From Yponomeuta sedellus (taxonomy: Eukaryota > Arthropoda > Insecta > Lepidoptera > Yponomeutidae), in contig OW203750.1 in the NCBI GenBank assembly GCA_934045075.1, forward strand, positions 7,535,910 through 7,599,909: DNA of 64,000 bases, read 5' to 3'. The translations under genes were made by a program, and so were the position numbers. Position 1 is the first letter of the stretch. Every line of letters begins with the position of its first letter. Below are positions 40,545 to 51,610 of this stretch, one piece after another. The notes beneath the pieces were generated by a model. That model saw nothing but the letters and a program-made list of their open reading frames with translations, was not told where the DNA came from and ran no database searches.

Positions 40545-40760
40545 GGCTAACGGTATCACGTCTGATTGCCAATGCCGGAGGTGGTAGGCTCGATTCCCAC
40601 TGGGGGCCGCCGTACTTTTGTACAAATGGCCTCAGTCGGCGTGTATTTTCATGTTTGTGACGTCCTTGCCTGGTTACAGCACAGGGTATCCTAATTTGGG
40701 ACCGGGACTAGTGATTTTGTTGTGTGGAAGGTGTTTTGTTTATTATTACCTTCGTCCATC
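40545..40760 (+). mobile_element. SINE-D copy
   Basis: 'aggctcgattcccactgggg' (B-box side), then a body with 'acagcacagggtatcctaat' and 'gggaccgggactagtgattt'. It starts about 100 bases after the spook stop, so it may lie in the 3' UTR. Confidence 0.5.
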
Positions 40761-42027
40761 CCTATGTGATTTGGCTGAAAAAAACATTCCGGCACTATGC
40801 CTTTCGTGCAGATGGTAATTTTAGAGAAATTTAATATGAAGAATTTGAGACACGTTTTTCTAGAGATGCGACGTCTAGCCCTTGTATAACATAAGTTTCC
40901 ACTCTATTTGTTGAGCATTTAGGCGACTCCAAAGTGTCAGAATATGTACCTGACAATTGACAAAATTTCAATTTTTTAGCATACGTATTTTACAGTCTTA
41001 AAGGAAACTAGATACGAAAAACACGACCCATATTTTTTTTATTTTTGGAAATTCGATGATTTTCATTCATAATTTTCTGTTTGAATTTCGTCTTATTCTA
41101 AAAGGACGTAACCGCCAAATGCCGTCACACATACGGCTTAATAATTTATACTAACACCCTTGCCGCCTTTTTAAAAACCATTGGAATTAAGGAAAGGAAA
41201 AGGAATTACTCCGACATGACATTTGAATAATATTGAAAATTACGTCTGTCATACATAACATTTTTAATATAAGGCAACGGTACCTCCTCATTCCACGGTA
41301 TGATTGTGTGACGTCATCACACAATTTTTAGTTTTTATTCATTTTCTACAAAATTAGGCAATAATAAAATTTCTAAATCTTTTTTTCGCAATCAGGATAG
41401 CAAAATTAAGAAACGGTATTCTTACTTTTGGGCATTGTAAAATATGAATTGTTGTCAATTGGGAGTAGGCTAAATCAGACAGCTCCTTACAGTGGAGGCC
41501 TTACGTGGTCGCACCTCAGATCTACTTTGCAAAAGTTGTGCTGAATTTCAAGAGAACAGGCTGCCGCATGCGAGAGTCGCTCAAACATTATTTATTTCGT
41601 GGAATGATTGAATTCTAATTTATTTCTTGTCCGGACTGTGTCCCGTTTCATTCAGATTTGTTTATCAAATTCACTAGCAGTTGTCAACAATGTAGCATTT
41701 GGAACGCCGATAGATAGGCGCCTTCGGTATAATAGGATTGCTTTGTCAACTTTTTGCACTTCGTTTCAATCGTTTTTGGCCTAATGTTCTATGGCTCTAG
41801 TTTGTTCGTGGAATTATGAAGTTCTATTTTAGTTTTAAGTTGACGACCGTTTATGCTTGCTGGTTATCGATATACAGGGTGGGACAAAATCCACCCTGTC
41901 AGTCAGTAAAAATAACTTTTGCTACGGAGATAAAAAAACCGTGTTCCCGAAATATATATCAACTGTTTTTCAAACGAAAACTTTCGTGTGCATTAACTTA
42001 ATTCCGCATTCATTCGATGCCATAGAA
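40761..42027. other. gene-free stretch downstream of spook
   Basis: No frame with a recognisable domain. An AATAAA at 41363-41368 could serve as the spook polyadenylation signal, but it lies ~925 bases beyond the stop and is not distinctive. Confidence 0.3.
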
Positions 42028-42342
42028 ATATGAGTTTACGTTACGCGATCGATTAGTTAAAAAACTCGCACTAAGCACTCAGAGTGCGCAGTGCGAGGAA
42101 GCGCCACCTAGCGACAAGTATGGAAATTAAAATTGCTAAGTGCGAGTTGTAATGGTTTACGTTGAGAAGTGAACACGTTTACCAGCCAAAAACGAATAAA
42201 CGCGAGTGCGAGTTGTACTGTGACAGCGTTTTGCCAGTTCGATCGGTTAACTTACTCATACTCACTACTCAATGCTCGATTAACGCGGTAGTAAAGTTAT
42301 TCGATTGGATCTGTCAAACTCGCACTAAGCACTCAGCAATTT
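42028..42342. mobile_element. MITE family M, copy with an inverted end
   Basis: 42083-42342 matches 24720-24983 directly. The first ~55 bases (42028-42082) match 24673-24727 in reverse complement, so one end has flipped. Both outer ends now read 'aactcgcactaagcactcag'. Confidence 0.65.
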
Positions 42343-42469
42343 AAACGTTAAGGTATGAGAACTCTGACGCAGTTTCCCTCGCGATATTTTCCTTCACGGC
42401 ATTCGGGAAAAAAGAAAACAGTTGATATTTATTTCGCTTTTTAGGGTCGTTAGGTAGTAAAAGTTTCGC

Positions 42470-42935
42470 CATTATTTGTAAGAATCCTCAGAATTGTCAC
42501 ATGAGCTTAGCTCCTCAATTACGCGCATAATTCCTGACCTATTCCAATCATCTTACTGCCAAATTTCATACTAATTGCTATCGCAATCGTCAGGCTTCCA
42601 ACAGGATTTGTTGCGCATGATCGCTGTACGACGATTGTTTCAGAAATGCCTTGCTCTTAAATTACGTGCACTATATCCTGAACGATTCCGTAACAGTCAA
42701 ATTAGGATGTTCGTCTAACTGTCAAATTAGACAGACTATTGGAATCGCTCAGTGCATGGTAGGCATAGTTAAGCGTCTGATCATCGTACGACGATTGTTT
42801 CTGAAATGGCCTGCTCCTGATTTACGCGCACTATATTCTGAACGATTCCAATTACCTAACTGTCAAATTAGTATGTTAGTCTAACTGTCGAATTAGACAG
42901 ACGATTGGAATTGCTGAGGTTTTGCTGCGCCTAAC
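42470..42935 (+). repeat. ~160-bp tandem repeat, about 2.5 copies
   Basis: 'gtacgacgattgttt' at 42625 and 42785, 'tgaacgattcc', 'aactgtcaaattagacagac' (42717) and 'aactgtcgaattagacagac' (42883). A more diverged part-copy precedes at 42490-42580. Divergence between units is moderate. Confidence 0.65.
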
Positions 42936-43189
42936 ATTTTATTTAACAAAACCTTTCTTTACACACTTTATGTCTATGGTTTTTTATTTGAAATTAGAAT
43001 GCATTTAGTTAGTTGCTGTAGAAATATTTACTCGCGTAGAATTTTCATTTACATTTGTTTGTTAGAGATTTTGGTTGAACATTATATCTGCATTAGTTTT
43101 TCGTAACAAAATTGTATAATTCATAGAGATCCGGATAGGCTTCGACCAAATTCTCGACGGTTGTATAGTTACAGTTACAGACCATTTAC
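42936..43189. other. unassigned AT-rich sequence
   Basis: No gene or repeat recognised. Confidence 0.2.
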
Positions 43190-43650
43190 GCTCACTCGTC
43201 TATTTTAGTAAACAAGATTCTACCGCTAAAGTTTTTAGTCGAAAATTTACATATTCCCATAACGAGGTAACCTGGGACACGGGACCTTTAGTTAACACGC
43301 TTCCAATTTAATAAATTTATTCGTATAAGAAAAAAAAATAATCATATACGAGAAAATACCTATACTTAGATTTTTAATTCCGTAGAATTATGTCAGGAAT
43401 CTTGAATTCTTGACTTTTGTAGGTAAAACATAAAATACTATCTAGAATTTTGTTTCTTATTGCCCACAATCGGGTGAAATATTTCCCTTTTTCGGCGGAG
43501 AGCTTTTTAAATAATAAATTCCGCACAAGTTTACACGAAACAATCACTTAGTAGCAATACTTATCAAATATCAAAATTCTACGGAATAAAAAAATCTAAG
43601 TTTAATTTTGGCAACAAATTTTGAGGTTAGAATCTTGTTTATTAAATACT
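43190..43650. mobile_element. MITE family K, second copy
   Basis: 'ttttagtaaacaagattcta' at ~43203 is mirrored by 'tagaatcttgtttattaaat' at ~43629. The interior matches 30330-30480. Confidence 0.55.
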
Positions 43651-43851
43651 GATTTTTCAATTCTCGGATAAAAGTTATTCCTTGATTATCGTACTAAACA
43701 ACCGATTCAAAAACCTGTTCTAAATTCCTTTCTTTTGTTATTTCACGGTGACATTTTCATATTATAGTGTACTTACTTAATACTTTATTAGGCGGATAAG
43801 TTTTATCCGAGGATTGAAAAATCAGCCCTAAATGAGCCATTTTCAGCACAA

Positions 43852-44193
43852 GTTCACAAATCAATTCACAGATGGCGCTTACAGCCGTGGCCATGCAAGA
43901 ACAGGAAGTCAGTCAAATTTTGCCGTCTGTGGCACAGACTTATAATTTTGACAGCCGTATTCCGGTTATTCTGTTATTTTTTTATTCCATGTTGCACTAA
44001 AGCAACATGGAGCCGAAAGGGATGGCAAGGCATCGTGAGGCGAGCAACATCCGCCACAGATAAAGATACTTCGTGAGGGCCACGACCGCTCTGTCAGGAG
44101 CGTATCGACGAAGAAGAAGAAGAAGATTCCGGTTATTCTATGGCCACTGCTGTAAGCGCCATATATGAATTGATTTGTGAACTTGTGCTGATA
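43852..44193. mobile_element. MITE, ~190 bp before a nested insertion
   Basis: Left 'agcacaagttcacaaatcaa' + 'ttca.agatggcgcttaca' is mirrored by 'tgtaagcgccatatatgaat' + 'tgatttgtgaacttgtgct'. Interrupted at 43973. Confidence 0.7.
43973..44125 (+). mobile_element. short retroposed insert with 14-bp target duplication
   Basis: Flanked by ATTCCGGTTATTCT at 43959-43972 and 44126-44139, an exact repeat. The insert is 153 bp, holds a perfect hairpin (CCATGTTGC-actaaa-GCAACATGG) and ends in (GAA)n. A long target duplication with a simple-repeat tail points to LINE-type retroposition, either a 5'-truncated LINE end or a SINE. Confidence 0.7.
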
Positions 44194-45084
44194 ACGGAGG
44201 GATAAATAGACTATATATTGATTTTATTTTGACGTTAAATACGTCACGTATATGTAAAACTCGATGCATTTCATCGCCTTGCCGTAGAAAGTAGATTTAG
44301 AACACAATGTGATAGACGTTTCTTAAGAACACTGAAATATATACATAGAACTGCAACATATTTTGGTTTTTTATTTGCCTGTACAGTCTACAGTCGACGG
44401 CACATCAACCTTTACATGTGAGCTCTCACGGTACTCAGTTATGGATAGGGAGTAAATGAAGTCCCTTGGGGACAGGGACAGACAGTCCCTCGTCTGCGCA
44501 GGCCTTAAAAGCGAACAGGCTGTACGTTTGAGGTAGACGTTATTAAACGTTAAGGTTGATGAGCTGTCAACTGTATCTCAAACATATATTGGGGTGACAT
44601 TGTTTTCATATCACAGCAGACAGAGCAAAACTCAGACAGTAGAGTCAAACGAATTTATAAATGATTCCATAAAGCACTCCTTAGATGCAGTTTAAACAGC
44701 CTGGTATTATTGTGGAATGGTACTGCCACAGGCTATTAAAGTACATTTGAGGAGTACCTACTATCGCGTTTTTTTAAAAAGACGGATACACTCCTACATT
44801 ACGCGCACTACCTATACCCTGAACAGTTCCAGTACGGTTAACGACTTGTTAGTGTACGAGAAACTGGGGGTAAGTAGGTTGCATTTTTAATTACTTATTA
44901 GGTACACAAGTATCATTATACGGCAGTATTTAGGACCTAAAGCTCATTTCTTTCGTAGGCACATAATACTTGTATTCGTAATTTTGTAGTAAGGCGTTTG
45001 GGGGTGCTAACAAGCGCCACTAAGGGGGAAAAATCATAAATTCTTTTAAAATATCTACATTTTTATCTAAAAGTGAACATTTTA
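44194..45084. other. gene-free stretch
   Basis: A weak LINE C-terminal trace near 44690-44760 ('tggaatggtactgccacagg'). Otherwise nothing recognised. Confidence 0.25.
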
Positions 45085-45245
45085 AAAAACCTATTTTAGA
45101 GGCTATAAATTCCACCCACGGCATTCAGACCCGCGACCTCTGGCTATCCGTGCCAGCGCTCTTTCCAACTGAGATAATGGGCGACTCACCGGCTTTAGTG
45201 AAATTTCGAACCTCTTTACAATATTCTCTGCATTACAGTTTGTTA
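45085..45245 (-). mobile_element. SINE-A copy, partial
   Basis: tRNA-like part degraded ('cggcattcagacccgcgacc'), then 'caccggctttagtgaaattt' to 'ttctctgcattacag'. Confidence 0.55.
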
Positions 45246-45326
45246 AAAAATTCAAGAAACCGGAAGAGAAACTTTATTATTGGTATTATAGAAAATTAAG
45301 ACCATTTTCTAGTTACCTACCTTTGA

Positions 45327-45700
45327 AGCGGTGGTAGCTCAGTGGGTAGAACCATGGACTGGCAAGCGAGAGCCCCACGTTCAATCCCGAGTGCGGGCAT
45401 GTACCAATGACTGTTTAATTTCAAAGTTACGTACATTTGCGAATTTGCAGTCGCAATACCACACGCTAACGGTGAAGGAAAAACATCGTGAGGAAACCCG
45501 CGGCTTGGTTGGCTCCGCACGTATTGACTAGTCTTTCCTGTGGGCTAGGCCGACTAAGCTGTCAGGATGGTATAGGTGCTGGGCAAGCCTACACCATCTA
45601 TAAAACCATGACCCAGGCACTACAGCGTCGGAGTGGTCCCTTCACCCACCTAGTGTGAGTGAAGATACCACTGGACGCTGTATAAATCATCTCATTAAGT
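45327..45700 (+). mobile_element. SINE-B, full reference copy (tRNA-derived)
   Basis: tRNA-like head at 45330-45400: A-box 'tggtagctcagtgggtagaa', B-box-like 'gttcaatcccgagtgc'. The body has 'catgtaccaatgactgttta', 'gaaggaaaaacatcgtgagg' and 'aagctgtcaggatggtatag', to 'cactggacgctgtataaatc'. Other pieces lie at 20195-20331, 48225-48430, 49003-49095 and 50333-50425. It would read as a tRNA only with broken stems. Confidence 0.65.
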
Positions 45701-45714
45701 AGATGCAAAAAGGC

Positions 45715-45890
45715 CAATATTATTATATTATTACCTTTGATTAAGCACAATTCATCTTTTCAATGTAATGAATCTATTTTTTATTTTTATAATGCTTTTA
45801 AGTGCAAGAAATTTTGTAACACAGACAAAAAGTCTGAGCGAAACCTTACTCTTTAAATTCTACACTTTTTTGATAAAGTATACGTAGGTA
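45715..45890 (-). repeat. host repeat with empty Tc1/mariner site
   Basis: Reverse-complement match to both flanks of the 942-bp transposon at 8189-9130, joined without it. 'gaaaccttac' and 'tctttaaattctacac' are contiguous here. Confidence 0.6.
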
Positions 45891-45904
45891 CAGGCAGCGA
45901 CTTT

Positions 45905-45965
45905 TTAGCCTCTAAAATAGGTTTTTTAGAATTGTCCTCAGCACGGGTTAGTGCATTAAAAATAA
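45905..45965 (+). mobile_element. SINE-A terminal scrap
   Basis: 'ttagcctctaaaataggtt' and 'ctcagcacgggttagtgca'. Confidence 0.5.
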
Positions 45966-45966
45966 T

Positions 45967-46345
45967 ATCTATAATATAAAAAGTAATCGCTGAATGTGTT
46001 GGTAAGCGCAAATCTCGAGAGCAGCTGAACTGATTTCGCTAATTCTTTTTTTAGAATATTCCTTGAAGTATAAGGGTGGTTCTTATGGAGAGAAAAAAAA
46101 ATAAAATAAAGAATCGACTTTATTTTTCGAATCGAATCGGGAGTACGCTAGGTCAGCTATCTATAGTATAAAAATGAATCGCTGAATGTGTTGGTAAGCG
46201 CAAATCTCCAGAGCAGCTGAACCGATTTCCCTAATTCCTTTTTTGAATATTACGAGGATGGTTCTTACGGAGAGAAAAATAAAAAAAATTAAGAATCGAC
46301 TTTATTTTTCGAATTGAAATTTTTTGGTCAGCTAGTAGGTAATAA
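45967..46345. mobile_element. RTE-like LINE 3' end, two tandem copies
   Basis: 45967-46160 and 46165-46345, each from 'atgaatcgctgaatgtgttg' through 'gagcagctgaac' to a 'cgact..atttttcgaat' end. Opposite orientation to 12530-12910. Confidence 0.6.
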
Positions 46346-46409
46346 AAATGAACCTGAAATCTTAACAACTGTGATAACTATTTTTATAAGCTACAATGCA
46401 ATCTTTCTT

Positions 46410-46765
46410 CCTATGAAGGAGGAAAGATTGACGGAACAAATATATCTATAGGCAATATATTATATAGAATCATGGTTGTAATATTTTTCTGGCTGTGCAA
46501 TATAGTGTTCTCTATCTATCTATCTATATAGTGCGAATGTGAGTGGAAGGGCTTGTAAGGGACGTCCCAGGCGGACATATATCGAGCAAATAGCGGATAT
46601 ATTAACAAAAGGGAAAATAAAACGTACCCAGAACGGGCGTGCGTGCATGCAACGACTTAACGTTGATGAAGCGAAGGTGATCTGTCAGGATCGTGGCAAG
46701 TGGCAGTCCCTGGTCTCTGCCTACCCCTTTGGGATGCAGGCGTGAGGTTATGTATGTACATATGT
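46410..46765 (+). pseudogene. LINE-T C-terminus, with CR1-like tail nested
   Basis: Frame 46539-46745: ...GRACKGRPRRTYIEQIADIL..., ...VDEAKVICQDRGKWQSLVSA..., then GTTATGTATG. The upstream 'gaaagattgacggaacaaat' is its continuation, broken at ~46450-46530 by a CR1-like tail with (TCTA)n. Confidence 0.65.
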
Positions 46766-46767
46766 AT

Positions 46768-47145
46768 GTATTTAAAAACCTATTTAGAGGCTAAAAATTT
46801 CACCCATGCCGGGATTCGAACCCGCAACCTCTGGCTATCCGTACCAGCGCTCTACCAATTGAGCCAATGGGCGACTCACGGCATCAGTGAAATTTCGAAC
46901 CTCTTTACAATATTCTCTGTATTACGTACAGGCAGCGACATCTGACTTAAGCAAATTGCATTCCGACCACCTACGTTGCAGTTAGGTTTAACATCGGAAC
47001 GATATCACTGTACCCACATGATTACACTATTTTTATTTTTAATGCACTAACCCGTGCTAAGGAACAAATTTAGCCTCTAAATAGGTTTTTAAATTTGTTC
47101 CTTAGCACGGGTTAGTGCATTAAAAATAAAAATAATGTAATATGT
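46768..47145 (-). mobile_element. SINE-A full copy plus an inverted terminal scrap
   Basis: The minus-strand full unit (46768-47065) has a clean tRNA-like segment (46805-46875). A plus-strand 'tagcctctaaataggttttt' with 'ccttagcacgggttagtgca' follows directly (47068-47145), so the outer block appears in both orientations. Confidence 0.65.
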
Positions 47146-47384
47146 ATGTATATTTGAGCAAAATAATTAAGCTTTTTTTAATTAATAATTTTCCTGTCCA
47201 TAGTCAAATTCATACAATTCAATTCATATTCCCCAAGTCCACAGTTAAATAGTTGTATGTCCGAAAGCCGTTTTCAACACAAATTCACGAAGCAACTTCA
47301 TTATGGCGGTTATAGGCGTGCGCATACAAGATCTTTCGCTTAGCATGCCACGGTAGAGAAAAGCCCTTCTCTATGCAAAACTGC
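47146..47384. other. unassigned AT-rich sequence
   Basis: No gene. 'aacacaaattcacgaagcaa' near 47276 weakly resembles the end of the MITE at 43852. Confidence 0.2.
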
Positions 47385-47640
47385 TGCTGTGCTGTGTGGT
47401 GTCGGCCTAGAGAATAGCACAAACCCAAGTCTTCTCGCGGGTGTCGTAAAAGCGACTAAGGGACACAAACCGGAGGGTGGGCAGCAGCGCCCCCTGCAGT
47501 ACAATTCTACCAAACTGCGATCCCCAACCCGCATGCCCAGCGTGGAGATTATGGGCATTATCCCCTAATGATGACTCAACCTTGCGCTCATTTGGGGAGG
47601 GCTATGTCTAGCAGTGGACTAATATAGCCCGAAGAAGAAA
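47385..47640 (-). repeat. Family H repeat
   Basis: Minus-strand full copy: 'gcagcagcgccccctgcagt', 'aaactgcgatccccaacccg', 'tatgtctagcagtggactaa'. Confidence 0.6.
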
Positions 47641-47879
47641 AAGATGTCCGAAAATGTAAGGAAAATGAGTCAAATGTGACTCATTAACTTATTCCAATAC
47701 ACTCTTTCGAATCATATAAGTACGACTCTTGGACAGGGAAGTTGTTAAGCTTTTTAAGGCGTAATATTAAAGCTTTTAATAGCTAAGCACTCAAGATCTT
47801 TAGACTTTAATAATTAAGCTCTCAATAATTAAGCATTTAAGCACTTTAGAGCTTATTAAGCTGTTAATACTTAAGCTTT
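47641..47879. other. AT-rich sequence with short internal repetition
   Basis: 'agctttttaag', 'taattaagc' and 'ttaagca' motifs recur at 47745-47880. No gene. Confidence 0.3.
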
Positions 47880-48180
47880 TTAAGATAAGATGAGATGAGA
47901 TAAGATAAGAATATTCCTTATTGTACACTGGAAAAACAACAAAAAAGTACAAAACAATTGCAAATATACATAGTACAATGGCGGCCTAAAAGCATTTTTT
48001 CCAGACAACCTTACTATGGAAAGTTGCTGAAGGAAATTAGAAAGACGGGTAGCCAGGGTTAATTCTTTGTTAAGAAATTGCTCTAAGCAATAAGGCCGCC
48101 AATTGTAGATACTGTATCTTTGTAATTATTTTGTTTGTTTTTTCCTGGTGTACAATAAAGAATAATCTTATCTTATCTCT
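47880..48180. mobile_element. CR1-like LINE tails in convergent arrangement
   Basis: 47880-48060 (minus; (GATAA)n tail and 'gcggcctaaaagcattttt') and 48075-48180 (plus; 'aataaggccgccaattgtag' to a (TTATC)n tail). Confidence 0.6.
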
Positions 48181-48224
48181 TTTAGACCTTGACAATTAGC
48201 AATTAAGCTCTTAATCATATTGGC

Positions 48225-48430
48225 CTTTGCATCTACGTAAGTAATGATATGATTTATGCAGCGTCTAGTGGCATCTTCTCTCACACTAGATGGGTGAAAG
48301 GGCCACTCGGATGTTGTAGTGCCAGGGACATGGTTTTTAGATGGCGTAGGCTTGCCCAGCACCTATACCATCCTGACTGCTTAGTCGACCCAGCTCACAG
48401 GAATATAGTCACTGGATCTCAGTGCAGATA
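48225..48430 (-). mobile_element. SINE-B body, 3' part
   Basis: Reverse of 45545-45705: 'ttgcatctacgtaagtaatg', 'acactagatgggtgaa', 'ggcttgcccagcacctatac'. The tRNA-like head is missing. Confidence 0.55.
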
Positions 48431-48504
48431 AGCGCGAGCCACAAGTAGTTTGAGACTTTAGGTAATTTGTCTTGCCTTTATTATTATTGTTTAGTTTTTA
48501 GTTA

Positions 48505-48690
48505 GCTTTCATATAAAAATGAATCGCTGAATGTGTTGGTAAGCGCAAATGTCGAGAGCAGCTGAACCGATTTCGCTAATATTTTTTTTAGAATATTCCT
48601 TGAAGTACGAGGATGCGATTACGGAGCGAAAAAAAAAATTAAGAATCGACTGTTAGGCGGTCCAAATTCTCTGGGTCAGCTAGTGTGTAA
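48505..48690. mobile_element. RTE-like LINE 3' end
   Basis: 'atgaatcgctgaatgtgttg' to 'cgactgttaggcggtcc' and 'gggtcagctagtg'. Confidence 0.6.
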
Positions 48691-48691
48691 T

Positions 48692-48885
48692 AATTATTTG
48701 TAGATAGATAGATAAGTAGATAGAGAACACTTTATTGCACAACCAGAAAAAATATTACAACCATGATTCTTAAATCTAAGTAATGTTATACAATTGGCGG
48801 TCTTATCGCTAAGAGCGATCTCTTCCAGACAACCTTTGGATGGAGTGGATTGCATGAAGAATATAGTCGGTACGTGGTGCATGTA
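48692..48885 (-). mobile_element. CR1-like LINE 3' end (second subfamily)
   Basis: (GATA)n tail, 'aacactttattgcacaacca', 'ggcggtcttatcgctaagag' and 'caacctttggatggagtgga'. Confidence 0.6.
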
Positions 48886-49002
48886 CATAAATAGTTAAAT
48901 CGAAAATTATATTGATAACAAACATTTGTATATGGGTCCCTTTGCCTGGAAGGAATCTTATTATTTTTTTATTTAATTTTATTACGTGCGGAGCCAACTA
49001 AA

Positions 49003-49095
49003 ATGCGGGGGTAGTTCAGTAGGTAGAACATTGGAGTCGCAAGCGAGAGACCTAGGTTCTATCCCCAGTGCGGGCATGTACCAATGATGATAACT
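49003..49095 (+). mobile_element. SINE-B head
   Basis: 'gggggtagttcagtaggtag' (A-box side), 'aggttctatccccagtgcgg' (B-box side) and 'gcatgtaccaatgatgataa'. The body is absent. Confidence 0.55.
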
Positions 49096-49378
49096 GTATG
49101 TGCACGGATATTTCACATGGACACGGACTCAAGTCGGCCGGCGAGTGCAGGGAGGATCATTCGACCGCTAGCTAGCTACACCTCGAGTCGTATATTAGAA
49201 GCAAACAATAGTTTTAAGTCTTCATTTGTCAGCAAACACGGTACATGTCGATTTTATATGATACATTGTTATGGACAAGCGTGTAGCACCATAATATGGT
49301 GTACAAATATGACGTGTACAGACCCGATAATAATACGATCGCTCCTCCGACGACTGTGTTCAAACCGGGTCTATGACG
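49096..49378. other. unassigned sequence
   Basis: No gene. GC content is moderate. Confidence 0.2.
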
Positions 49379-49605
49379 ACCTCGGTGGCGCAGCAGTTTG
49401 GCACGCTGACTGTAAAACCGAAGGTCTCGGGTTCGATCCCCGGCCGAGTCAAACTAGGAAACGAACTTTTCTAGTTAGTCTCTGGTCTTGGATCTATGTA
49501 GGTATTTGTTGTATTAAATCTATCGTCGAGTTAGCACCCATAACACAAGTCATTTAGTTGTACTTAGTATAGGGCTAACGAGATCTGTGTAATATGTCCA
49601 TGAAT
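49379..49605 (+). mobile_element. SINE-C copy (tRNA-derived), full length
   Basis: tRNA-like head 49379-49449: 'tcggtggcgcagcagtttgg', 'gctgactgtaaaaccgaagg' (anticodon-arm side), 'tcgggttcgatccccggccg'. The stems nearly close, the best tRNA mimic in the window. The body runs to 'gagatctgtgtaatatgtcc'. The homologous copy at 22205-22490 shares the body, so it is a SINE and not a free tRNA gene. Confidence 0.65.
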
Positions 49606-49607
49606 AT

Positions 49608-49785
49608 TTATTTATTAATTTTACAATTTTCCGACGTTTCGGCACTTATGCAAACCAACAGTTAATGCTTTCAAAAAAGACGCCTGTCGCCTAAGTATTC
49701 CGGGACCACGGTACTTGCAAAAGTGCCGAAACGTCGGAAAATTGTAAAGTGTAAAATTAAACGAGTAAATATCCGTGTAGTTGAT
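49608..49785. mobile_element. Penelope-like terminal segments, inverted pair
   Basis: 'acaattttccgacgtttcgg' on the left and 'ccgaaacgtcggaaaattgt' on the right. Between them, 'cgcctgtcgcctaagtattc' and 'ccgggaccacggtact'. Confidence 0.6.
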
Positions 49786-50080
49786 GTATATAACAGTGTT
49801 AGTGATAAGTTAGACTAAGTTAGTACTGAGCAAGTACCTACTCATATTAGAGTAGTAGGTATTTGACTTACCTACTTCTAATATTTTGTTAACAAACCTA
49901 TGACATTATTAGTGAGTAATGTAACTACATTGCAGTGCCCTTACAGGGCTCATGTTGAGAACTACTATTTATATTAAGAGCCAAATGTACCACATGAAGC
50001 AATAAACGATTGAACTTGAACTTAAATACAGTTTATGTTTAGTGCTTTTGTTAACCTTAGAAATTACTATGTACAAATCT
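49786..50080. other. unassigned AT-rich sequence
   Basis: No gene or repeat recognised. Confidence 0.2.
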
Positions 50081-50084
50081 TCTT

Positions 50085-50430
50085 CTTCAGGCTATATTAT
50101 GTAGTCCACTGCTGGACAGGGCGTGTGGCGCTCATTAGGGGAGGGCTATGTTCCCCTAATGAGCATCTTCAGCTTGCCGCATCCAGCATCTGCCGGCAGT
50201 TTTTTGCAGATAGTCATCCCACGTGGTCGGAGGGCGTCCTACACTACGTTTGCCGAGCCGCGGTCTCCACTCAAGAACACGTTTACTCCAACGGTTGTCG
50301 ATTCTTCGCGAGATACGGCCAGCCCACTGCCACTATGTACCAATGACTTTGTTTAATTTCAAAGTTACGTACATTTGCGAATACCACACGCTAACGGGGA
50401 AGGAAAACATCGTGAGGAAGCTCTTAATAA
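50085..50430 (+). mobile_element. Family H 5' part and SINE-B body scrap
   Basis: 50085-50170 is family H with a duplicated 'gaggggagggctatg' type block. 50333-50425 is SINE-B body ('actatgtaccaatgacttt', 'gaaggaaaacatcgtgagga'). Between them nothing is recognised. Confidence 0.5.
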
Positions 50431-51290
50431 ATAAGCTCTTTAGACGCTAATTGTGTTCAAGGGCGTCCCTCCCGCCTGAACGGTTGACTGTAGATTTGCG
50501 AAAAAATGATAATTTTGTCTAGTGAAGTTTCGTAGAAAATAAAAGAAAAAAACATTTCGATAGTTCCATCTATAATAAGTTTTTAATAATACAATATATA
50601 TTTTATACATATCAAGTATTGAATTATTATTTTACAATATGTAACTATGTTATTTATTTAATAAGGTAGATGCACAACTACTTTAAAAAAGCTTTATTTT
50701 AATAAACAACTTTTGACTATTTCTCTTTTTAAATATTGGAAATAGATACCACAATTGGGTCCTGTCCGTGGCATGTAAAGGGCGAAAACGCACTGAGGCC
50801 ACTCAACAATTCAAAGCGGCCAGAGCGTTTGTACCCTAAAACAGCGGACATAAAAAAACTGACAAATATTTTGTTCAAAACCTTATCTCTTACGCCATCA
50901 AACGCTTAATAAGTATAACTTTTATCAATTTCCATAGTTTAATATAGTATTTCTCAATATAATCTACAGCGTTCAATTTATATTACAACAATTTTACAAG
51001 AAAAGTCGTCTTAGAAGCAAACGCAGTATAATTTTTACTCTCATACAACATCGAAAAGTGGGTAGAATATTTTTTACAAAAAGATCAACTTTCAAGTCCC
51101 TTTTGAATATTATATTTCTGAACACATAGTTTTAACATGACCCCGTCATTCCTACGTCGAAAACAATCGAACCTTGTGTACTTAATAACTTCCTAACATT
51201 ACCCGTATGCCTTGTTAACGGGCTCCATACAGTAAACTAGCGCCGATGGAAAAATCATATTATCTTATCTATTTTTTTTACACCTTATCT
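50431..51290. other. gene-free AT-rich stretch
   Basis: No frame with a recognisable domain and no repeat family that I can name. Confidence 0.3.
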
Positions 51291-51294
51291 TATC

Positions 51295-51610
51295 TATCAA
51301 TAAGATAAAAATGAATCGCTCAATCTGTTGGTAAGCGCAAATCTCGAGAGCAGTCAGCTGCTCGAGCTTATTATATTTTTAGAATAGGTATTCCTTGAAG
51401 TACGAGGATGGTTCTTGTGGAGAAATTTTTAAAAAAATAAATTAATTTATATACTTTAAAAATTAAGAATCGACTGTTAGGCGGTACGAAGTTCGCTGGG
51501 TCAGGTAGTCTATAATATAAAAATGAATCGCTGAATGTGTTGGTAAGCGCAAATCTCGAGAGCAGCTGAACCGATTTAGCTAATTCTTTTTTTAAGAATA
51601 TTTAACGGCC
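51295..51610. mobile_element. RTE-like LINE 3' ends, one full and one partial
   Basis: 51295-51510 ('atgaatcgctcaatctgttg' to 'gcggtacgaagttcgctggg') with an insertion near 51425-51460. 51515-51605 is the beginning of another unit. Confidence 0.6.

Noticed and set aside
49379..49449. A tRNA gene
   Set aside because: It mimics a tRNA well, but the same head with a shared downstream body recurs at 22205-22490, so it is a SINE head.
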